DNA of 63,049 bases from a delta proteobacterium NaphS2 (lineage in GTDB: Bacteria; Desulfobacterota; DSM-4660; Desulfatiglandales; Desulfatiglandaceae), in the NCBI GenBank assembly GCA_000179315.1, contig ADZZ01000076.1, forward strand, positions 4,552 to 67,600, written 5' to 3'. Made by a program: the position numbers and the translations under genes. Position 1 is the first letter of the stretch; each line of letters opens with the position of its first letter. This document shows, piece after piece, positions 17,811-25,638 of this stretch. The notes under the pieces were generated by a model. The model had not been told where the DNA came from. It made no database searches and worked only from the letters and a program-made list of their open reading frames with translations.

Positions 17811-18565
17811 TTACACAGCTTCCAAATAAAATTCATCTCCTTGGCTCTCAAAGGCATCTTTCCCGAGATATTCTTCCTCAGCATTTTCTGAATATATCTC
17901 ATCGAGTTTTTCATCTTCAGCCCAATATCTTTCCTCTTGTTCAAAAACCTTCGAAATGATGGCTTTACATGTGCTGGTGGTGACCTTAGCAAAAGCTTCC
18001 GGTAGTCTTTTGCGAAGACCAGCCATTGTAAAATCGCAATTATCGGCCATGTGGTTTTTTAATACTGCCCAGCACGTTTCGATTGGTTGCAATTCCGGAT
18101 GGTAAGGCGGTGTGCGCAGTATGGAAATGCCATGTTGTTCAGCAATTTGGTCCAATTTGAATTCTGGCGCTGGCGCCAAGCGTGTACACAATTCAGACAA
18201 TTCAGACTTGAGCATATCTTCCCGCCAAGGGTAACCATTGCGGGTCAGCCAGGCTCGTAATTGCTCTTTCCTGCTGCTTTTATTTGGAATACTCTCAGTA
18301 TCAAGTACGTTATGATATCTGGCATTATCCAGGATAACGATAGCCTCAGATGGAATATTCGGTAACAATTGGGTCTCAAACCATGTAGAAAAATTGTCCC
18401 AGTTCATCTGGCCATGATAGTCGCCGGTTCGTTTTTTCGCCTCAAAAACAAGTTGAGCCCCGCCTACCCAGCCATCTTCCGTGATCGCATGAACCAATAT
18501 GAAACGAGGGCCAACCCCTGAAGGCTTGTTAACGAGAGGACCGTCTTCGTTAAGGTACCATGTGA
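17811..18565 (-). pseudogene. IS630-family transposase copy 1, C-terminal part
   Basis: From the junction inward on the minus strand the protein resumes at YLNEDGPLVNKPSG and continues to the normal C-terminus DEFYLEAV. It contains the second catalytic aspartate (IVILDNARYHN) and the glutamate (YHPELQPIETCWAVLKNH). It differs from the intact copy by at least one residue (EQEERYW versus EQEKRYW). An internal ATG-like start at 18497 has no significance. Confidence 0.9.
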
Positions 18566-18572
18566 CTTCAAC

Positions 18573-18614
18573 GCTAATCTTAACCGAACCAGCCTTGCTA
18601 ATGAAAACTGAACC
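18573..18614 (+). repeat. Left-end tandem 24-bp repeats of IS21 element
   Basis: Two units with GCTAAT (18573, 18597) and AACCGAACC/AACTGAACC (18582, 18606), spaced exactly 24 bp. They are mirrored at the right end, and are probable IstA binding sites. Confidence 0.75.
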
Positions 18615-18900
18615 ATTGGGGCTTTGAACTTAAACCTCAATTGGAGTTGTGTGGTCTGCCGAGACTTAGATCCCTTGAGCGAAACTGGTTCACGGATGGG
18701 TTTCTGTTGTGGGAGACAGTTTTGAACGGGATCAAGACACGCGAAAATATTGAACGAAAAAAAGACAGCGGAAGAGAGATTCAGTTTACTTTCGTGGAGT
18801 TATGTGGAAAATCTGCATTTGGTTCCATTTTCGGGTATGATTTTGGGGAGTTAATATAGACCCACTGAGCGATGGGGGGTCTGATTTATTAAAAAAGGTA

Positions 18901-18934
18901 AGGCCCGAAGTTGCCGCTTCGGGCCTCTTTTTTT
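18901..18934 (+). terminator. Strong rho-independent terminator inside IS21 element
   Basis: Ten-base-pair perfect stem AGGCCCGAAG/CTTCGGGCCT with a 6-nt loop (18911-18916), followed by a run of T residues. An A-run precedes it, so it may work in both directions. It lies between the left end and the passenger genes and would block read-in transcription from outside. Confidence 0.8.
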
Positions 18935-19083
18935 GGGAAAAACAGAAGCAGACCGTCTTCCCCGGACAATATAAAGCATACCCATCATAGGTCTGCTTTT
19001 GATCCTTTTCAAGATCAAAGGCGTCATGCCCTTAAGGCTTCTAAAAAAAAATCCAGTGTAAAAGTTGTGGATTCATTTTCCAT

Positions 19084-19425
19084 GTGTGCCGGAGCTGTTT
19101 CAGAGGCCAGGCGTACTGTAGCGATCAATGTCGTGAACAAGCCCGCACGGAACAGCGACGACAAGCACAACGCCGTTACCGGCAAACAGAAAAAGGCCGC
19201 AAAGCTCATCGGAGGGCGGAACGTCGGCGAAGAATAAAAAAAAGTAAAAAAACCGTGGATGATCAGGGTTCAACACCCCCGTCATCCGGTGATAAGGTGC
19301 CCTCCAGGTGGTCCGGCGTGGGTCCGAGATGCCGTTTTTGCGGCTCATGGGGTGTTATTGTGAAAGATTTTCCCCGCCGAGGCTACGGCAATCATCCACA
19401 AACTGTTCCGGAGGTGTTCACATGA
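19084..19425 (+). CDS. Cysteine-rich zinc-finger passenger protein
   Basis: Small basic protein with paired cysteines (VCRSCFRGQAYCSDQC) and a long Arg/Lys-rich helix (RRQAQRRYRQTEKGRKAHRR), then a second Cys pair (CRFCGSW). The likely role is nucleic-acid binding. The GTG at 19084 is the first possible start in frame, but further upstream the same frame encodes QCKSCGFIFH, completing another C-x-x-C, and is closed by a stop in a run of nine A residues (19043-19051). With eight A's the frame would open from ATG 19026 (MPLRLLKK), which has AAAGG upstream. So the real N-terminus may need slippage, or the tract has mutated. Overlaps the next gene by 4 bp. Confidence 0.65.
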   Translation: MCRSCFRGQAYCSDQCREQARTEQRRQAQRRYRQTEKGRKAHRRAERRRRIKKSKKTVDDQGSTPPSSGDKVPSRWSGVGPRCRFCGSWGVIVKDFPRRGYGNHPQTVPEVFT

Positions 19426-19841
19426 TGGTTAAAAAGCCTCTTTTTCCAAAACGAATACGCAAAATCGCCAGCGGTTTTGCCTTTATTGAACATCGCTTTT
19501 TGCGAAAGGGTTTTTGGGAGAGCCTGAGTCATATTGAACTGCTGCTCTACATTTTTCTGGTGGTGGTATCTGACAAAAACGGGCTGTCTTATTACGGCTA
19601 CGACAAAATCTGCCGGATTCTAAGGGTGGATGCAGATCAATATATCAATGCCCGTAATCGCTTGCTGGACAAGGACCTGATTGGATTTGACGGCCGTGTG
19701 TTTCAGGTGCTTTCCCTTCCGGATCGTCCAGTGATCGTGAAACCTGTGAAGGAAGTCCGGAACGGGGGATGGTTCAGTCTTGGAGAAACCGTACAGGAAA
19801 TCATTCGGGAGAAAGGACGTGGGATCAACCCGAACAGTTGA
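19422..19841 (+). CDS. Winged-helix/HTH-like passenger protein
   Basis: 139-residue protein from ATG 19422, with GAGGTG as ribosome site. The central part ELLLYIFLVVVSDKNGLSYYGYDKICRILRVDADQYINARNRLLDKDLIGFDGRVFQVL has the shape of a replication-initiator-type winged helix domain (species-neutral 'DKNG-x-S-x-x-G' loop, then two helices). No enzymatic motif is seen. It lies between the zinc-finger and ParB-like genes and overlaps the latter by about 20 bp. Function unknown; regulation of transposition or binding of element DNA is a guess. Confidence 0.7.
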   Translation: MMVKKPLFPKRIRKIASGFAFIEHRFLRKGFWESLSHIELLLYIFLVVVSDKNGLSYYGYDKICRILRVDADQYINARNRLLDKDLIGFDGRVFQVLSLPDRPVIVKPVKEVRNGGWFSLGETVQEIIREKGRGINPNS

Positions 19842-20703
19842 TATTCATCTGCTGGAATTGCGCTACGCTCATTGCCGGATCATGAACCACCAGGCTTTAA
19901 AGCAATTGCGGGATTCCATCGAAACTTACGGGCAAATCGTTCCGGCCCTGGTTGTTACAGAGAAAGACAAACTGATTCTGGTTGATGGGTACTTGCGTGT
20001 TCGAGCGCTTCGTGCCTGCGGAAAGGACCAAATATGTGTCCATTTATCAGAAGAAAACGAACAAAATGCCATGTTTTCGCTTTTGGCCAAAACCAATGAA
20101 CGGCAATGGGAAGCCATTGAGCAGTCGGTTTTGCTTCAGGAATTACATCGGCGGTTCGGGTGCAGCCTCTCCCATATCGCAGCCCGGATAGGACGCGACA
20201 AAAGTTTTGTGAAACGACGGCTTGATCTGGTTGAGGCCCTGCCTGAAAATATTTTGAAAGCCGTGATTTCAGGAACGCTTTCAACCTGGAGTGCCAGCCG
20301 TGTCATGGCGCCGTTGGCGCGCGCCAACATTAAAGACGCACAAAAACTGATGGCCCACCTGGAAAATGAACCTTTATCCACGAGGGAACTGGCCCATTTT
20401 TACGAACATTACCAAAAAAGCAACCGGTCTGTTCGAGACCGCATGCTGGAAAATCCCTTTCTTTTCATAAAGGTTCAAAATGAAAGAATCCAATCCGAAC
20501 AGGCCAAGGAGATTCATGACGGACCGGAAGGCAAATGGTTCAAGGATATTAAAATGGTATATGCTGTGCTCGGACGTCTGCTGAAAACCGTTTCCCATGT
20601 CCATTATCCAAAAAGCGATCCATTTAAGAAACAAACCCTGAAAGCCTGGGTGAACAAAGTCGAAAATCAGGCGGCAAAACTCAAAAAAGAGATAGAGCCA
20701 TGA
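19819..20703 (+). CDS. ParB/RepB/Spo0J-type protein carried by IS21 element
   Basis: About 294 residues from GTG 19819 (VGSTRTVDIHLLELRYAHCRI), chosen because a GAAAGGA site precedes it; an upstream ATG at 19780 is in frame. The ParB N-terminal domain is recognisable in LRDSIETYGQIVPALVVTEKDKLILVDGYLRVRALRA, where the usual box II arginine motif is replaced by VDGYLRVRAL. A helix-turn-helix follows (FGCSLSHIAARIGRDKSFVKRRLDLVEALPE), then a basic helical tail. ParB proteins bind DNA and partition plasmids; inside an IS the role is unknown. Its stop overlaps istA by 4 bp, so it is made together with the transposase. Confidence 0.85.
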   Translation: MGSTRTVDIHLLELRYAHCRIMNHQALKQLRDSIETYGQIVPALVVTEKDKLILVDGYLRVRALRACGKDQICVHLSEENEQNAMFSLLAKTNERQWEAIEQSVLLQELHRRFGCSLSHIAARIGRDKSFVKRRLDLVEALPENILKAVISGTLSTWSASRVMAPLARANIKDAQKLMAHLENEPLSTRELAHFYEHYQKSNRSVRDRMLENPFLFIKVQNERIQSEQAKEIHDGPEGKWFKDIKMVYAVLGRLLKTVSHVHYPKSDPFKKQTLKAWVNKVENQAAKLKKEIEP

Positions 20704-22082
20704 TCAGACAATCCAAAAAAGATGCCATTTTGGAACTGAAAAATACCGGTATGAGTTTGCGCAAAATCGCCCGAACGCTCAAGGTCAGCCGAAATACCAT
20801 CACGAAGATCTTAAAGGATCCGGATGAAGCAGCACCCCACAGAGAATCCCGGCATGAAGAACATGTCCCTTTAATCCGCGATCTTTTCAAGGAATGCAAA
20901 GGAAATGCCGTGCGAGTGGCGGAGGAACTGGAAAGCCGCCATCAGATCACGATTCCTTATCAAAGTCTGACCTGGATCATGAGAAAACACGAGATCCGGA
21001 AGCGAAAAAAAAGACGCGCGGGACAATACCATTTTAAACCCGGTCAGGAGATGCAGCATGATACGTCACCCCATCAGGTTACCATTGATGGGAAAAAAGT
21101 ATCGGCCCAGTGCGCTTCCCTGACACTGGCCTTTTCCCGAAAGCTTTTTATTCAGTATTACCCGCGTTTCACCCGGTTTGAGTGCAAGGTTTTTCTGTCA
21201 AAAGCCTTCGATTTTATGGATGGGGTGTGTTCCCGGTGCATCGTTGACAATACCAGTGTTATTGTGGCCGGCGGCACCGGACCTGACGCATTGATTGCAC
21301 CTGAGATGAAATACTTCGCTGATATGTATCAAACCGGGTTTGTGGCCCATGCCGTAGGCGATGCCAATCGAAGTGCCCGCGTGGAAAGGCCTTTTCATTT
21401 TGTGGAAAATAACTTTCTTCCTGGAAGAACCTTTGTCAGCTGGCATGATTTGAACCGGCAGGCCATCGACTGGTGCCGGAACACCAGCGACAAAACGTTC
21501 AAACGGGCTTTGGGAATGATACCGGATGAGGCCTATATCATTGAAAAACCGCATCTCATTGATTTACCCCCATACCGGCCGCCGGTCTATGTGGCAAAAC
21601 ACCGGATCGTCGATATCGAGGGATATGTGCATTTGGACACCAACCGTTATTCCGTCCCTGAAGCACTGATTGGAAAATCCCTGGAAGTTCAGAAACACTG
21701 GCGCAAGGTCATCGTTTATGACAAAAGCCGGAACGTGGCGGAACATGACCGTATTCTGGATAAACGTGATACGCGAACAACTGTGCCGGGACATCATGTT
21801 CCGATTCGAAGAAAAAAGGATGCCCGGGTCCCTTCAAAAGAAGAACAGCTGTTGGTGGGAAATGATGCCGTTCTGGATGCGTATGTGGCCGAACTGAAGA
21901 AAAGAAGCCATGGTCGTGGCGTGGTCAAGTTACGCCGTCTGCTGCATCTGCAACGGACTTATCCCGGTGAGCCTTTTCTCAAAGCCGTAAGACAGGCCCT
22001 TAAGTATCGACTTTTTGATCTGTCCCGTCTGGAAAACATCATCCTCGATTATACCGCGGGTGACTTTTTTGATCTGTCATGA
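20700..22082 (+). CDS. istA: IS21-family transposase IstA
   Basis: 460-residue DDE transposase. N-terminal helix-turn-helix (LELKNTGMSLRKIARTLKVSRNTITKIL), then the integrase core with the first aspartate in QEMQHDTSPHQVTI, the second in CIVDNTSVIVAGG and the glutamate in RSARVERPFHFVENNFL, and the C-terminal beta-barrel region VDIEGYVHLDTNRYSVPEALIG. Overlaps the ParB-like gene and istB by 4 bp on each side. Frame intact, so it could be active. Confidence 0.95.
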   Translation: MIRQSKKDAILELKNTGMSLRKIARTLKVSRNTITKILKDPDEAAPHRESRHEEHVPLIRDLFKECKGNAVRVAEELESRHQITIPYQSLTWIMRKHEIRKRKKRRAGQYHFKPGQEMQHDTSPHQVTIDGKKVSAQCASLTLAFSRKLFIQYYPRFTRFECKVFLSKAFDFMDGVCSRCIVDNTSVIVAGGTGPDALIAPEMKYFADMYQTGFVAHAVGDANRSARVERPFHFVENNFLPGRTFVSWHDLNRQAIDWCRNTSDKTFKRALGMIPDEAYIIEKPHLIDLPPYRPPVYVAKHRIVDIEGYVHLDTNRYSVPEALIGKSLEVQKHWRKVIVYDKSRNVAEHDRILDKRDTRTTVPGHHVPIRRKKDARVPSKEEQLLVGNDAVLDAYVAELKKRSHGRGVVKLRRLLHLQRTYPGEPFLKAVRQALKYRLFDLSRLENIILDYTAGDFFDLS

Positions 22083-22810
22083 AAAAGAAAATTGAGCAAT
22101 TACTCATTGACTTGAAGTTTAAAGGCATGGTGAAGACCTTCGATGAGCAGTTGGCTTTGGCCGAAAAGAACGGGCTTTCCGTTTACGAGGTCATATACAA
22201 CCTCCTGGCTGAGGAATTACGTTTCCGGCAGGAGCGGAGCATGACTTATCGGCTTCAGATTGCACGGCTCCCATGGGACTGGACCCTCAACTCCTTTCCG
22301 TTTGATCTTCAGCCCGGAGTCCGGAAAAGCCGGATGATGACTTTGTCCGGCCTTGATTTCATCAATCGAAGAGAAAACATCGTATTTCACGGAAAGACCG
22401 GCGTAGGGAAAACAGGCCTGGCCGTCGGCATACTCCGTCAAGCCATTATTGCCGGGTACCGGGGGCGTTTTTATAATGTTCAGGATTTGTTGGATCAACT
22501 CTATGCCTCTCTCGCCGATCGATCCACCCCCAAACTACTCAATGCCCTGTGCCGATATGATCTGCTGTTGCTCGATGAACTGGGATACCTGACCCTGAAA
22601 AAGGAGCAAATGAACGCCTTTTTCAAACTCATGAAAGAGCGATATGAAGCCGGGCGGCCCACCATTATTACGACCAATCTCCAGCCTGAACAATGGTATT
22701 CCCTCCTTGAACCAAAGGACATGGTCGATGCTCTGCTGGATCGCCTCAACCATCGGTGCATCAATGTTCATATCGATGGGCCTTCTCTCAGAAAAACAGA
22801 TGCCGGCTAA
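22079..22810 (+). CDS. istB: IS21 helper ATPase IstB
   Basis: 243-residue AAA+ ATPase partner of IstA. Walker A is HGKTGVGKTGL, Walker B LLLLDELGYL, sensor TIITTNL, and the arginine-containing LLDRLNHRC near the end. Start overlaps istA by 4 bp. It differs clearly from the istB at the left edge of the window, so the two IS21 elements are not copies of each other. Confidence 0.95.
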   Translation: MKKKIEQLLIDLKFKGMVKTFDEQLALAEKNGLSVYEVIYNLLAEELRFRQERSMTYRLQIARLPWDWTLNSFPFDLQPGVRKSRMMTLSGLDFINRRENIVFHGKTGVGKTGLAVGILRQAIIAGYRGRFYNVQDLLDQLYASLADRSTPKLLNALCRYDLLLLDELGYLTLKKEQMNAFFKLMKERYEAGRPTIITTNLQPEQWYSLLEPKDMVDALLDRLNHRCINVHIDGPSLRKTDAG

Positions 22811-22980
22811 TCCATTTTTCTAAGCCGATCTAAACCCTCTCAAACCTCATGATGCCACATGGCTTTCAATTATCTGTAAACCTATAAGAAAAAAACCCTT
22901 TTCAAGACCTCTTCTCAAAAAACACCGCCTCTCACATTCCAGTTTATTCTGCAGAAGCAACAGAACAACGCGCAATCACC

Positions 22981-23022
22981 GGTTCCGTTACGATTAGCAA
23001 AACTGGTTCTGTTTTCGTTAGC
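22981..23022 (+). repeat. Right-end tandem 24-bp repeats of IS21 element
   Basis: GGTTCCGTT...ATTAGC (22981-22998) and GGTTCTGTT...GTTAGC (23005-23022), in inverted orientation relative to the left-end repeats and with the same 24-bp period. Confidence 0.75.
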
Positions 23023-23029
23023 GGCCAAG

Positions 23030-23435
23030 CCATGTGAACCGGCATGAGTGATTCTTGTTTATATAGGTTTCATCCAAATAGACTTCCGGCCGCTTCAATG
23101 TTCCATCGGGATTTCGATTGGCAAGCTTGGCTCTGAGGTATTCTCGTCGTGCAAATATAATTCGATCCTGTTCCTTCAGGCTATTTCTTCTTCGGCCTTC
23201 GCCATGACTGAAACCCCACCGGTTAAGTGCACGCCAAAGGGTCATTTTTGGAACATCGATCCCGTGTTTTGAACTCAGGAACTTGCACACCCTGCCGATG
23301 CTGACACGCCTTCCACCCAGGTTCTCAGTTCTAATAAATTTTCTCACAATGGGTTGGGCGATCGGGCACATACTTGACGGCGGTCTACCAGGACGTTCCT
23401 TTATCCGGACAACAACTTCATCGCCATCTTTTTTA
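23030..23435 (-). pseudogene. IS630-family transposase copy 1, middle part
   Basis: Minus-strand continuation from the IS4 junction: DGDEVVVRIKERPGRPPSSM, then the linker and HTH region (GGRRVSIGRVCKFLSSKHG) and the first catalytic aspartate in VYLDETYINKNHSCRFTW, where the IS21 element interrupts. Identical in sense to residues 63-197 of the intact copy. Confidence 0.9.
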
Positions 23436-23748
23436 CTAAAGTTTCACCGTTTTTGAACCTTTTCCAATTTTTCCAGCCAGTTCCGCGCATTTTTTTTATT
23501 ATGCGCAGAGAATTTTGGCACGAAAAATGAAAATTTTTTCAATTTTTATGCCAATAAATTCAACTAGTTATTTAACTTTTTACCCTTGAAATTCGCTCCA
23601 TCTCGTGATAGGATTCGATAACGTCGAGTAGACCGGTTTCTTCAGCAACCTTAACGCAATATGCCTCAGACTACGCCCTCGCCGCACGCGGCTACTACGT
23701 ATCATAAGACCACATGAGATTGGTAGCAGTTGGCCCCGGCCCCTCCCA

Positions 23749-23781
23749 GAACCGTGCTTGCGCTATTTACGCACACGGCTC
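23749..23781 (-). ncRNA. Group II intron domain V
   Basis: 33-nt hairpin on the minus strand beginning GAGCCGTGTGCG and ending GCAAGCACGGTTC: the two arms pair (GAGCCGTG with CACGGTTC, allowing one wobble) around a GCG/CGC inner stem. This is the catalytic core of group II introns, 20 bp downstream of the maturase stop codon. Confidence 0.88.
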
Positions 23782-23801
23782 CTCATGAGTACGCTTCACG
23801 A

Positions 23802-25124
23802 TTAAGCGAAAAGGTTTACCGTAATACGGGGTTGCGGCAGAGGAAACTTTTTAAGAAGTAGGTTAAACTTCTCCCAGTTCATACACCCTCGTTTACCTCG
23901 CCTGTTCAGCCATTTGAACAACAGACGATGAACCTCATAGGAAAACCGGTTGAGACCTTTTGAATTGTCCGTGACTCCGTAGTAGGCAAAGTGTCCCTGC
24001 AATTTCGAGCCTACCTTACCCATTAGCTCATCGGTCGGCAGGGTCCGGTTGGCTTTCAGCCAATCCCTAAACATCCGAATTTTGGCGGTAAACTTCTTGC
24101 GAGAAGTGATCCGTTTCATCCGGAATTTCCTGCCGTTCCTGGACCGGCTGCAGTAGTGCGTGAATCCAAGAAAATCAAAGGTAGACGCCTTGCCACCGCG
24201 GCTATCGGCCTTGGATTGTGCATATGGACCAAATTCGATGGTCTTCGTCTTTTCAGGCGATATCTCAAGGCCAAACTTGGAAAGTCGCAGATCCAGTTCC
24301 TTTCGGAACCGTATCGCATCTGCCTCACGCTCGAAACATACAACAAAGTCATCGGCGTAACGGATTATCCGACTTTGGCCATGACAGCCCTGCTGAAACA
24401 CTCGCGTGAACCAGATGTCCAGACTGTAATGCAGATAGATATTGGCAAGTACTGGTGAAATAATCCCGCCCTGAGGCGTTCCTTTGTCACTGGCAATCTC
24501 TTTGCCTTCCTCCATTATACCTGCTTTGAGAAACCGCTTGACGTAGCGCAACACTCGTTTATCTGCTATTCGGTGGCCGAGAAATTTAATCATCCAATCG
24601 TGATCAACATTATCAAAGAACCCTTTGATATCTGCGTCCACAATATAGTGAACCCGGCATCCCTCAACCTCTTTGCTGAGTGCCCTCAACGCGTCATGAC
24701 ACCCGCGACCGGGCCGAAATCCATACGAATCGTCAATGAAATCCTGCTCGTAGATCGCCGAAAGCACCCGTGTCAATCCCGCCTGTACCAGCTTATCTTC
24801 AAGGGCTGGGATGCCCAGCGGTCGTTTCTTGCTACTCCCCGGTTTAGGAATGTACACCCTGCGCACCGGCAATGGAATATACGCCATCCGATGCAATTTT
24901 CCGACCAGAGCGTTTAGGTTCTCGCCAAGTTTTTCCCCATATTCCTTCTTGGTAACCTTATCAATGCCAGATGCTGCGTCTTTGCGCAGCTCCTGGAAAC
25001 ATTCCCGCAACATCTCCTCGTTCATCAGATGAAACAGACTGGTGAATCGGCATTCATCTTCTTTGCGGGCCTTCTCCGCTATGCGTTGTAATTTCGTTTC
25101 CACCATTTCTCTATTTCTGAGCAT
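23802..25124 (-). CDS. ltrA: Group II intron-encoded reverse transcriptase/maturase
   Basis: 440-residue intact protein needed for splicing and mobility of intron 2. RT motifs: LPVRRVYIPKPGSSKKRPLGIPALEDKLVQ, YGFRPGRGCHDAL, DADIKGFFDNVDHDWM, GTPQGGIISPVLANIYLHY and the catalytic YADDFVVCFERE. The maturase/thumb domain follows ([44 protein letters not shown]). It ends at NLFA without an HNH endonuclease domain, as in intron classes that target lagging strands or hairpins. The intact frame suggests recent activity. Confidence 0.93.
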   Translation of the reverse strand: MLRNREMVETKLQRIAEKARKEDECRFTSLFHLMNEEMLRECFQELRKDAASGIDKVTKKEYGEKLGENLNALVGKLHRMAYIPLPVRRVYIPKPGSSKKRPLGIPALEDKLVQAGLTRVLSAIYEQDFIDDSYGFRPGRGCHDALRALSKEVEGCRVHYIVDADIKGFFDNVDHDWMIKFLGHRIADKRVLRYVKRFLKAGIMEEGKEIASDKGTPQGGIISPVLANIYLHYSLDIWFTRVFQQGCHGQSRIIRYADDFVVCFEREADAIRFRKELDLRLSKFGLEISPEKTKTIEFGPYAQSKADSRGGKASTFDFLGFTHYCSRSRNGRKFRMKRITSRKKFTAKIRMFRDWLKANRTLPTDELMGKVGSKLQGHFAYYGVTDNSKGLNRFSYEVHRLLFKWLNRRGKRGCMNWEKFNLLLKKFPLPQPRITVNLFA

Positions 25125-25638
25125 AGATGATGTGTCCTCGCAACACTGTTACTCATGTGACGTCCTTTCCTCCAGCGGAGTTACCCGCCTTCTCAGGTAC
25201 TACGACGCCATCCGACTTCCCCTGCCCCGTTTGCCATTCTCCCTTTATTATCGGTTGGCCGGCATACTCGCTTTTAAGCAAGAGCGCAGAGAACCTCCCG
25301 GGTTGCCGCATATTCGCAGTGTCCGACATGCCATGGTCTCAGACCCCGGAGAGGCGCCATTGACTTGCCATTCGCCAATGGTCATTTTGACTTCCGTCAA
25401 AGTTAAAACGTCGTCCCTCTCAACTAATCCTTTCGAGGCTCAATCCCTTCAACCTTATGGCTTACGGCCTATCGTCTCGCTGTCCTACGCTTAATCTCGG
25501 GGATTACTCCCGTCGATCCAAGGACTCACTACCCAGTGGCTGGCCAGCCTTCCGGGGCGGGATTCACACCCGCTAAAATATGCGACCTTGCCCGGCCGCA
25601 CAACTTATTGATATTCCATCGGAAAGGAGCTTGGCAAC

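Larger units (their letters stand above)
18566..23029 (+). mobile_element. IS21-family element with zinc-finger, HTH and ParB-like passenger genes
   Basis: 4464-bp element flanked by an 8-bp duplication CCATGTGA (18558-18565 and 23030-23037) in the IS630 transposase gene. Terminal inverted repeats begin CTTCAACGCTAAT and CTTGGCCGCTAAC. Gene order is zinc-finger protein, HTH protein, ParB-like protein, istA, istB, all plus strand with tight or overlapping junctions. The 18614-18900 stretch holds no gene I trust (a 72-codon TTG-started frame at 18641 is unsupported). 22811-22980 is non-coding. Ordinary IS21 elements carry only istA and istB, so this element is twice the usual size. Confidence 0.9.
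23623..25601 (-). mobile_element. Group II intron 2, complete, inside IS4 element
   Basis: 1979 bp. On the minus strand it starts GTGCGGCCGGGC at 25601 (GUGYG consensus) and ends GGTCTACTCGAC at 23623. The boundaries are fixed by the intron-free copy of the same IS at 62606/62607, where ...GATAAC is directly joined to AACTTATTG. It contains the RNA domains I-IV (25601-25125), the reverse transcriptase/maturase gene, domain V (23781-23749) and an unusually long domain VI region. It sits 37 bp upstream of the transposase ATG, antisense to that gene. Confidence 0.92.

Noticed and set aside
18641-18859. 72-codon frame at the left of the IS21 element
   Set aside because: TTG start without ribosome site, no similarity, lies upstream of a strong terminator.
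18935-18998. AGCAGACC/GGTCTGCT inverted repeat in the IS21 leader
   Set aside because: Eight-base arms about 35 nt apart, close to chance in this length; no T-run and no clear link to a promoter.
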